Origin: Neptuniibacter caesariensis
GTDB taxonomy: Bacteria; Pseudomonadota; Gammaproteobacteria; Pseudomonadales; Balneatricaceae
NCBI RefSeq assembly: GCF_000153345.1
Contig: NZ_CH724125.1
Location: forward strand, 48,617 to 112,616
Reading direction: 5' to 3'
DNA length: 64,000 nucleotides
Positions within the stretch are counted from its first letter, which is position 1. Each line of letters starts with the position of its first letter. Position numbers and translations under genes: made by a program. This document shows, in pieces, positions 17,278-23,995 of this stretch. Below the pieces are notes generated by a model, which did not search any database, was not told the origin of the DNA, and was given only the letters and a program-made list of their open reading frames with translations.

Positions 17278-18530
17278 AGGTGAGAACCCTGCATCATCTG
17301 CATGTTCTCATTACTCCAGCGAACCCCTTCGTAATAGGCTTCAGCGTAAACCTCCTGTACTTCAGGGGGCAGACGGAAAGCGCTTTGGCCAATCATATAG
17401 AAGTTAACCGCCTGTAGGAGCTTGCCGGACTTACCTTCATAGCGGGTGATCGCTTCTACAATCTCTTCGGAGACTGATAGCTGATCCAGCAAGGTTGGCT
17501 GATCCACTTCCAGCAAGGCATCCAGCATGGATAACACGCCGGTCATAAACGCCAGTTCAGAATCCACTTCATCAGTGTAATGAGCCACATACTCACACAT
17601 GCGCGCAGTAATCAGAATTTGGCGGATCAGCTCGCTTGGTTTGTCATCGTTACTGGAAAGCGCCAGCAGCGTCGCCCATTTTTTAATTTCATTGATACCC
17701 AAAGCGACGATCGCCTGAGTCAGGCTCTCAATTTTATTCGGTAGGTTGTACTGGGCGGAGTTAACAATGCGCAGTAACTTAAACGTTAGCTGAGGGTCTC
17801 TTGAGGTGATATCTGCCAGGGTGTGCGGCGTAACATCCTGATCCTGAAGTGCAGCGAGCAGATGAATAACGATCGCCTGATTGGAGGTGAGTTTCTTACC
17901 TTCGACCAGGGAAGGGCGCGATAAAAAAGTGCCCTGGAAAAGCTTAAAGCCTAATGCCTGGCAGCGCTCATACTCTTCATAGGTGTTTACGTTCTCTGCA
18001 AGCACTGTCACTTTAAAGCGATTCAGCTTCTGCATATGTTCAGCGATCGATTCGTTACTGCGATCGCTGATATCAACGCGGACAATCTTGGCAAGCCTTA
18101 GTAAGTCGTCATAGATAGGATCATAAGTGAAATCATCAAGCACCAGGCGGTAACCGGCATCCACATACTTATGTAAGGAGTTGATGTAATCCTTACTCAG
18201 TTCCGTTTGTTGCTTAAGGTCGATAACCAGATTATGCCGGGAAAGATTCGGCAGGCTATCGGTACGGATAAAGTTCTCAGTCACATTAAGAAAGGCAGGG
18301 AGTGACTTCATCGCACCGGAATCGTAGATGCTGGTGAAGTTATTGATCAAAACATCACAGGCTTCCTGATCGCCTTCTAAGAACTTGGCGACCTCTTCCT
18401 GTTTCTCCGACTGGTATAACAACTCATAAGCCACAACATTCAGATGCTGATCAAAAATGGGTTGTCTTGCCAGCCCTAGCTGGTTTATTTGTTCCTGCAT
18501 TTCTTCTAATCCTTGAGAATACATAGGCAT
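17274..18530 (-). CDS. EAL-HDOD signalling protein with degenerate EAL domain
   Basis: A 418-residue cytoplasmic protein of the YuxH type: an EAL-like domain (about 18-215) followed by an HDOD domain (about 218-400). The name motif reads YELLYQS and several metal and catalytic acidic residues are absent, although LVLDDFTYDP and FKLFQGTFLSRP are recognisable. It is therefore unlikely to hydrolyse c-di-GMP and more likely a binding or scaffold protein. HDOD is seen as SRDPQLTFKLLRIVNSAQY. Relatives such as Vibrio CdgJ affect motility and biofilm. Single gene, convergent with the LysR gene. Confidence 0.9.
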   Translation of the reverse strand: MPMYSQGLEEMQEQINQLGLARQPIFDQHLNVVAYELLYQSEKQEEVAKFLEGDQEACDVLINNFTSIYDSGAMKSLPAFLNVTENFIRTDSLPNLSRHNLVIDLKQQTELSKDYINSLHKYVDAGYRLVLDDFTYDPIYDDLLRLAKIVRVDISDRSNESIAEHMQKLNRFKVTVLAENVNTYEEYERCQALGFKLFQGTFLSRPSLVEGKKLTSNQAIVIHLLAALQDQDVTPHTLADITSRDPQLTFKLLRIVNSAQYNLPNKIESLTQAIVALGINEIKKWATLLALSSNDDKPSELIRQILITARMCEYVAHYTDEVDSELAFMTGVLSMLDALLEVDQPTLLDQLSVSEEIVEAITRYEGKSGKLLQAVNFYMIGQSAFRLPPEVQEVYAEAYYEGVRWSNENMQMMQGSHL

Positions 18531-18738
18531 TGATAGGTAACCCTACGACTCAAAAGGATTATCTATCAGACACTTAGAGCGTGTTTCCTAGCATTCTACG
18601 CGGGGTTTGAGTCTGCCTGCAACTTACACTCGTTCAATCAACCGAATAATCAATAAAAGCCAATACCCCAGATGGGTGATTTAAAATTTAATATTTAAAC
18701 TTTAGTATATATGCAAAATAGTTTGTCTGGATTTATTG

Positions 18739-19974
18739 ATGCAAAGCCATCCCTTACGCGATCAGATCACTTCAGAAGTTCACTCCCGACCATTCCAGCC
18801 ATTTAAAGCACCTCTCGGGCTTTTACACATAGCGGCGACCTGTGCTTCGGATGACAGAGATGCGCTGAACGAAGGGTTGGCCAAGTTACTTGCGACACTA
18901 AAGATAGACGCGCCAGCGAAGAAGTCAGGTTTCTTCTTTGCCAGCAGCGAAGAGTATGGCGTTAGGTATGAACCGCACAATGAGTTCTATACCCTGACGC
19001 TCTACCAGTATGGCTCGGCATCCATCGATACCATTGCCACATTGTGGCAGCCATTACCGGGGGAGCTATTAAGCGGGGTAGAGATCTACTTCGATGTCGC
19101 TGATACGCCGAAGCCTGATCTGAAAATGTACTTTGGCGAGCATCAGGTGTCCGGAGCGGAAATCATGGGCGGAGCTGCCAAACTCTGGACAGATTTCTAT
19201 CCATCCGATGAGAGCGGCTTTGTAAAAATCATCGTTAATGATGTTTCCCTGAAAGCTTTCCAGGCGGGAAGGCTGTTACAGCGATTATGCGAAATTGAAA
19301 CCTACCGCCATACGGCTTTGCTGGCCCTGCCTGAAGCGCAAAAGTTAATGCCATTGCTAACCCAGATGGATCTGCAACTTGCCGAGATAACCCACAGCAT
19401 AGCTGAGCAGCCTAACCGCCCCGAGTTACTTAAACAGTTGATGGAACTTGCCGCAAAAGTTGAGGAGCTGTCAGCAGAAACCGCCAACCGCTTTGCTGCC
19501 TCTGAAGCCTACTTTGCGGTGGTTGATAGCAGGTTAACCGAGCTGCGTGAAGATCGTATGCAGGGCCTGCAAACCGTGGCGCAATTTATGGAACGACGCC
19601 TGGATCCAGCAAGACGTACCTGTAAAGCGGCCAATATGCGAATCGAACGCTTATCCCGGCGTATTGCCCGTGCGACTGACCTGATTCGCTCGCAAGTTGA
19701 TCTGACCATTGAGCAGCAGAACCAGCAGTTGCTGGAGCGCCTCAATGATCGTTCCAGACGCCAACTGCGCCTGCAAGCCAAGCTGGAAAGCTTCACCATT
19801 ATCGTAGTGACTTACTACGCCTTCGATCTGTTGGAGCGAACCATCCGTAACACCGTGACTGAGGCTCCTTTACGCGACGATGTGCTGATGGGGCTAAGCT
19901 TCTCCGTGCCGATTATTGCCGGTGTTTTGTGGTGGTATGTGCGCAAGCTACTGAGCCATTACGGGGAAGATTAA
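18739..19974 (+). CDS. DUF3422 family membrane-anchored protein
   Basis: A 411-residue protein of the DUF3422 family, whose function is unknown. The N-terminus has the hallmark HPLRDQITSEVHSRPFQPF. A long helical, coiled-coil-like region with many Glu, Leu and Arg residues spans about 215-350 and includes EDRMQGLQTVAQFMERRLDPA. Two hydrophobic segments close the protein (about 353-365 and 388-406), so it is probably held in the inner membrane by its C-terminus. The ATG at 18739 is preferred over the TTG immediately before it. No partner gene is adjacent; the 4.5S RNA promoter starts about 40 bp after the stop. Confidence 0.85.
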   Translation: MQSHPLRDQITSEVHSRPFQPFKAPLGLLHIAATCASDDRDALNEGLAKLLATLKIDAPAKKSGFFFASSEEYGVRYEPHNEFYTLTLYQYGSASIDTIATLWQPLPGELLSGVEIYFDVADTPKPDLKMYFGEHQVSGAEIMGGAAKLWTDFYPSDESGFVKIIVNDVSLKAFQAGRLLQRLCEIETYRHTALLALPEAQKLMPLLTQMDLQLAEITHSIAEQPNRPELLKQLMELAAKVEELSAETANRFAASEAYFAVVDSRLTELREDRMQGLQTVAQFMERRLDPARRTCKAANMRIERLSRRIARATDLIRSQVDLTIEQQNQQLLERLNDRSRRQLRLQAKLESFTIIVVTYYAFDLLERTIRNTVTEAPLRDDVLMGLSFSVPIIAGVLWWYVRKLLSHYGED

Positions 19975-20016
19975 ACGACTATTCTTCAATAAATCAGATG
20001 CTTATCAAGATTAGAT

Positions 20017-20044
20017 TTGCATCTTCGATTTTCACTGGTATACT
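20017..20044 (+). promoter_or_regulatory. Promoter of the 4.5S RNA gene
   Basis: TTGCAT (20017-20022) and TATACT (20039-20044) are separated by 16 bp, with an extended -10 TG at 20036-20037 and a GC-rich discriminator, as expected for a strong stable-RNA promoter. Transcription should start near 20051, giving a 5' leader of about 45 bases. Confidence 0.75.
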
Positions 20045-20095
20045 GCGCGCCTGTCTTGAGTGATCTCACTCAAACAAGGCCCTCAGGCCCGCAAT

Positions 20096-20206
20096 GGTGG
20101 CCCTGCTGGTCCTTCCGCAATGATAAATCGTGAACCTGGTCAGGCCCGGAAGGGAGCAGCCACAGCGGTGGATTCATGTGCCGGAATGTGGCTGGTGGGG
20201 TCATCT
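20096..20206 (+). ncRNA. ffs: 4.5S RNA of the signal recognition particle
   Basis: The RNA component of SRP, which binds Ffh and targets membrane proteins to the Sec translocon. The conserved domain IV is evident: CCTGGTCAGGCCCGGAAGG followed by GAGCAGCCA, and on the return strand GTGCCGGAATGTGGCTGG. The ends pair as one long hairpin (GGTGGCCC at 20096-20103 with GGGTCATC at 20198-20205, including G-U pairs), which sets the boundaries. A strong promoter lies upstream. In many gammaproteobacteria dnaX follows ffs; here an accessory insert follows instead. Confidence 0.93.
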
Positions 20207-20669
20207 CCAAAAACTCAGTAGCTAGGTTATAGAAGCTAGTCGCTAGAGAATCATTCTCCGCTTTATTCTCCAATTTACCGCTTTTGATTTTTACACGCTG
20301 AACCGGTCATTGGTTATCTGCTGCGTATTATTCTTGCCAAAAATCATCTGACTATTCTCATACCGTATATTTTTTGCAGTGGCATTTCAGTGACTGATTA
20401 TGTCATGTTTGTCAGTTCTGATTGCTTGTTTTGCTCTGAAGATTAAGTTAAAACAGTAATTAAATCAGACAGATGGAAGTCTAACGCGTGTAGATACCAT
20501 GGACCCTTGGTTTTCAAGGGGTGGGTATCCATTGATATAGCGCATGCGCGGTTTGTCACGGAAGAGTCTCGGTAATTTCTAGCTTTCCTTCCTTTTCAAT
20601 TTCTTACATCTGTTATTAAACAAATGCGGTTAGGGTAGATATACGGACCCCTGTATATACAAATGTTAA
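20207..20669. other. AT-rich gap between ffs and the accessory genes
   Basis: No gene is visible in these 463 bp. It holds a strong imperfect hairpin at 20493-20530, described separately, and close to the next gene a GTTAGGG (20629-20635) that resembles the core site at which integron cassettes join. No integrase gene, attI site or direct repeat of the ffs 3' end was found. Confidence 0.5.
20479..20556. repeat. Imperfect palindrome, possibly a degenerate attC
   Basis: ACCCTTG (20503-20509) pairs with CAAGGGGT (20515-20522), and GATACC (20493-20498) with GGTATC (20524-20529). Outer flanks GTCTAAC (20479-20485, fits the RYYYAAC core) and GCGCGGTTTG could extend the fold. The right core does not fit GTTRRRY, so this is at best a decayed integron site. 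Confidence 0.3.
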
Positions 20670-21203
20670 ATGGCAAAGGAAAGTCTTGTGCAAGATCCCA
20701 GTGATTGGATTAATCAATATATAAAAGACTCTGGAGAGGCAATTCAGAAGCTGAGTACAGATTCCCTACGAGTCACTAGTGAAGATATTCAAAATGCTTT
20801 AGTCGAAGTTTTGGATCTGAATTGCTCGACAGATCTTCTCTACATGGATCTCCCAGCAGAAAAGATCATCAAGTTGTTGTCCTCATTTGATTTTTCCAGG
20901 TTCGATCCAGAATTTATCTGCGAGGTTGCTCTAGATGAATCAATCATTCCAGAACATATTCCAATATCCCTCACTGAGCAGACCATTCGAACGAAAGGCG
21001 AAGTATGGCGGATTCACAAAAATGATGCTGATCCATTCCCCTCGAATCCTCATGCTCACAATTACCCCAAAAACCTCGTTGCCCACTTGGGCAATGGCGA
21101 CCTTTATAGAAAAAGAGAGGTTCTTGGCAAGCTAAAGAAAAAAGACTTAGTGAATCTTCGTGATCATATTAAAAATGTTAGCTTACCTAAGCTGGAAGTC
21201 TAG
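20670..21203 (+). CDS. Cassette-type protein of unknown function with PFPSNPHAH motif
   Basis: A 177-residue soluble protein I cannot name. The first 110 residues are helical and acidic. The C-terminal third carries a striking motif, WRIHKNDADPFPSNPHAHN (about 111-129), then LGNGDLYRKREVLGKL. I have the impression of this motif in scattered small proteins of accessory regions but know no function. The stop at 21201-21203 lies three bases before an attC site, the normal layout of an integron gene cassette. The start is uncertain: the ATG at 20670 has no ribosome site, whereas a GTG at 20688 has AAAGGA seven bases upstream and would give 171 residues. No membrane segment or signal peptide. Confidence 0.75.
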   Translation: MAKESLVQDPSDWINQYIKDSGEAIQKLSTDSLRVTSEDIQNALVEVLDLNCSTDLLYMDLPAEKIIKLLSSFDFSRFDPEFICEVALDESIIPEHIPISLTEQTIRTKGEVWRIHKNDADPFPSNPHAHNYPKNLVAHLGNGDLYRKREVLGKLKKKDLVNLRDHIKNVSLPKLEV

Positions 21204-21205
21204 CC

Positions 21206-21293
21206 ATTTAACAAGCGCATGTTGTTCGCCCCTTCGGGGCTGGGACCTCCGTTCCGCTGCGCTTCACTACAGCCCCAAATGCGGGCGTTAGCC
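21206..21293 (+). other. attC: Integron attC recombination site without integrase
   Basis: An 88-bp imperfect palindrome with all attC parts. The left core ATTTAAC (21206-21212) fits RYYYAAC, and the right core is GTTAGCC (21287-21293). GCGCAT (21215-21220) faces ATGCGG (21279-21284) as the L arms with an unpaired extra base. An inner 7-bp stem GGGGCTG/CAGCCCC (21236-21242, 21270-21276) is perfect. The right end CAGCCCC...GCGGGCGTTA closely resembles Vibrio-type repeats as I remember them. It sits between the cassette-like gene and the HD-GHKL gene. No intI gene is in the window, so it would be an isolated attC site. Confidence 0.8.
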
Positions 21294-21309
21294 GTTTAAT
21301 CCAGAGGAT

Positions 21310-23883
21310 ATGGAATTGTCGATAGAAAGAATAAAATATACAAAATTATGGAATCGTACATTAGGTGAGGTGAACGATGACATATACAAAGAAAAGCGTG
21401 ATGAATTAAGAATATCTTTTATTAAATTTAGAGATAATGCTACACACTTAGTTTCACAAATTTCATCGATTTTACCGGGACTAACGCAGCATGACATAAG
21501 TCATTTAGATGCTTTATGGGAAGTTGCAGATCTAATATGTGGTGATGATTATCCACTCAATCCTCTTGAAGCTTTTGTGTTTGGTGGTGCAGTATTACTA
21601 CATGATTCAGCTTTATGCTTTGAAGCTTATGATAATGGAATCGAAGGAATACGCCAGACCGATATTTGGAAAGATTCTTATGCAAGTGTTTCTGAGAATG
21701 TAACTGATGTCGCTGAAGCAGAAAAAATCGCAGACTTTTCAGCTTTGAGGGCTCTCCATGCACATCAAGCCGAGTCATTAACCGAAAAAAGCTGGGTAGA
21801 TCCTGAAACAAAATCCCCGTTATTTCTTCTAGAAAACAATACTCTTAGAAAGCACCTTGGTAAGTTGATTGGGCAAATTGCTGCAAGTCATCATTGGTCA
21901 ATTGAAGATGTTGCAAGTAAATTGCCTAATCAGGTGAACGTCCTACCAGGTTTTCCTCGAGATTGGCGAATTGACCCTATAAAAATTGCTTGTATGGTAC
22001 GTTGTGCGGATGCTGCCCACATTGATAATGAGCGAGCTCCAGATTTCCTTCATGCTTTGATAAAAAGAAGAGGAATTTCATATACCCATTGGCAAGCTCA
22101 AAACAAATTAGCGTCAGTAGATTTAGATCAATCCGATAATACTAACTCAACCCTGTTATTTACTTCCACACATAGATTTTTGGAGAACGAATCAGAAGCA
22201 TGGTGGGTTGTCTATGACACTATTAATATGATTGAGCAAGAAATTAGGTCATCTAATGCATTACTTGAGTCCAGGCAAGTTGAAACTCCTCAATTTCAAG
22301 TAAAAAGGGTTAAAGGTGTTGAATCACCAGAGTTAATGTCAAAATATGTTCAAACTGAGGGTTGGAATCCATGCATGGCAGAAGTCCATGTAGGTAACAT
22401 GGAAAATCTTGTAAGTTCGCTGGGTGGTGAGAAACTATATGGTGCGGGCTGCGATAAATTTGAAGTAATCCTCAGAGAGCTTATACAAAATTCAAGGGAT
22501 TCCATACATGCTAGAAGAGAGATCGATAAAGATTTTATTGGACAAATAACTGTTCGATTGATTAGTGATGATAATGGGGTGTGTTTATATATTGAGGACA
22601 ATGGCGTAGGTATGTCTCTGCGAGTATTAACAGGTCCTTTATTAGATTTTGGTACAAGTTTTTGGACGTCTTCTTTAGTCCAAAGTGAGTTCCCAGGTCT
22701 TCGCTCCTCTAAATTTAAATCAGTTGGTCAGTTTGGGATTGGGTTTTATTCCGTATTTATGGGGGCTGATAAAGTAAGAGTCTCTAGTAAACCATGGAAT
22801 GGAGGATCTTCAGATGTACGGCAGTTAAACTTTAATAATGGCTTGTCTTTACGGCCTCTACTTAAACATGAAATTCCCGAAGATTTCAATTCTAATATTT
22901 CTACCCAAATAAAACTGAATTTGAAGGAAGGCATATTAGAAAGCACCGATAAAGTATTAATAAAACGCAATCAAATGAGGGCTGAAGACCTTGAAGTGTC
23001 TGTAGAGGATTACATTTCATCAATATGTGCAGCGCTTGATGTTTCAGTTTATTTCTCAGTGAATGATTCAAATTGTATTGAAATTCACAAAGATATAAAA
23101 AATGAAACAGATTACAGTGATTGGTTAAAAAGAATATCTTATTCTAAGTACCAGCCCCAAACCGTTGAAAATTATATAACGACGAATATTCACAGACTAA
23201 GGCCTATTATCGATAATGATCAGTGGCATGGCTTAGCAGCAATATCCGTGGCACCAACTACAGAACAGAATTTCTTGAGCTTAAACGCTGTCGGCGGTCT
23301 TAATAGTAGCGTTCACCACCGGAGTGGGGAGCACTATATGGGATATATTGATCGTTTACCTCAATCAGCAAAAAGAGAAGGTAAAGGGTATTCTGCCTCT
23401 GATGAGGCTATAAAAACTTGGGCTTTAGAACAAGTGGAATTATTAAAAAAAGAAGGGATGCAACCATTAGATAAGTGTATTTTGGCATATAATCTTTGTT
23501 ATTTTGGGGTTGATCCAATTGATATTGGATATGTTTTTGTTATTCGGAATGATATGCCTGAATTCTTATCATTTAAGGAGTTGGCAGATCTTTCTTTAGT
23601 AGAAGATATAGTATTTGTAAAAACAGACCTTATGGAGCATATTGATTCTCATAGTCAAATTAATTCATTACCAGGTCAAACCCTCATTAAGCCCTTGAGA
23701 AATTCAAATTTTCTTTCTCTTAAAATGGAGGAAGGAATACCTGTAAAAAATTATAGTATTCTTGATTGTTTGTATCGAGAGATCGTGCAGTCTGGTTATG
23801 AGCCAAGTTTTTCTGTTGAAAAAAACATAGGCCAATCATTTATGGGAATGAATGATGGATTGGTAATCAGGTCTACAAAGTAG
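21310..23883 (+). CDS. HD domain fused to HSP90-type GHKL ATPase
   Basis: An 857-residue cytoplasmic protein with two enzyme-like halves. The N-terminal HD-type domain (about 40-260) shows HDISHLDALWEVAD, GGAVLLHDSA (about 97) and RCADAAHID (about 231-239). From about residue 380 comes an HSP90-like ATP-binding domain: N box ELIQNSRDS (Glu about 390), DNGVGMS (about 430) and GQFGIGFYSVF (about 473), nearly identical to the HtpG lid motif. The C-terminal 300 residues are unassigned. HD plus HSP90-type ATPase fusions are known from conflict-system surveys, so an antiphage role is plausible but unproven. The gene is AT-richer than its neighbours and follows an attC site, which fits acquisition. 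AGAGG is too close to the ATG; a TTG at 21316 has better spacing. Confidence 0.85.
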   Translation: MELSIERIKYTKLWNRTLGEVNDDIYKEKRDELRISFIKFRDNATHLVSQISSILPGLTQHDISHLDALWEVADLICGDDYPLNPLEAFVFGGAVLLHDSALCFEAYDNGIEGIRQTDIWKDSYASVSENVTDVAEAEKIADFSALRALHAHQAESLTEKSWVDPETKSPLFLLENNTLRKHLGKLIGQIAASHHWSIEDVASKLPNQVNVLPGFPRDWRIDPIKIACMVRCADAAHIDNERAPDFLHALIKRRGISYTHWQAQNKLASVDLDQSDNTNSTLLFTSTHRFLENESEAWWVVYDTINMIEQEIRSSNALLESRQVETPQFQVKRVKGVESPELMSKYVQTEGWNPCMAEVHVGNMENLVSSLGGEKLYGAGCDKFEVILRELIQNSRDSIHARREIDKDFIGQITVRLISDDNGVCLYIEDNGVGMSLRVLTGPLLDFGTSFWTSSLVQSEFPGLRSSKFKSVGQFGIGFYSVFMGADKVRVSSKPWNGGSSDVRQLNFNNGLSLRPLLKHEIPEDFNSNISTQIKLNLKEGILESTDKVLIKRNQMRAEDLEVSVEDYISSICAALDVSVYFSVNDSNCIEIHKDIKNETDYSDWLKRISYSKYQPQTVENYITTNIHRLRPIIDNDQWHGLAAISVAPTTEQNFLSLNAVGGLNSSVHHRSGEHYMGYIDRLPQSAKREGKGYSASDEAIKTWALEQVELLKKEGMQPLDKCILAYNLCYFGVDPIDIGYVFVIRNDMPEFLSFKELADLSLVEDIVFVKTDLMEHIDSHSQINSLPGQTLIKPLRNSNFLSLKMEEGIPVKNYSILDCLYREIVQSGYEPSFSVEKNIGQSFMGMNDGLVIRSTK

Positions 23884-23944
23884 TCCGTAGAGTAAACGGA
23901 TAACTAGCTATTAATCAAGGGTGTTAGCTATACCATCTTAAGTC

Positions 23945-23978
23945 CAAAAAAACCGCCGATAAACGGCGGTTTTTTTAT
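23945..23978. terminator. Bidirectional rho-independent terminator
   Basis: Stem ACCGCCG/CGGCGGT with loop ATAAA, flanked by A7 on the left and T7 on the right. It ends acnA on the minus strand and the HD-GHKL gene on the plus strand. Confidence 0.93.
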
Positions 23979-23995
23979 ACAAGCTAAAAGCTGGC

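Noticed and set aside
20207-20669. Search for a duplicated 3' end of ffs as an island attachment site
   Set aside because: No repeat of the ffs end was found near 23.9 kb and no tyrosine integrase is present.
20219-23911. Inverted near-match TAGCTAGGTTAT (20219-20230) and ATAACTAGCTA (23901-23911) as ends of the insert
   Set aside because: Only about 11 bases with one gap, in AT- and CTAG-rich sequence; no target duplication. Likely chance.
23899-23926. TAAC and GTTAGC about 20 bases apart after the HD-GHKL gene, as a second attC
   Set aside because: The span is about 30 bp, far below attC size, and there are no paired arms between the cores.
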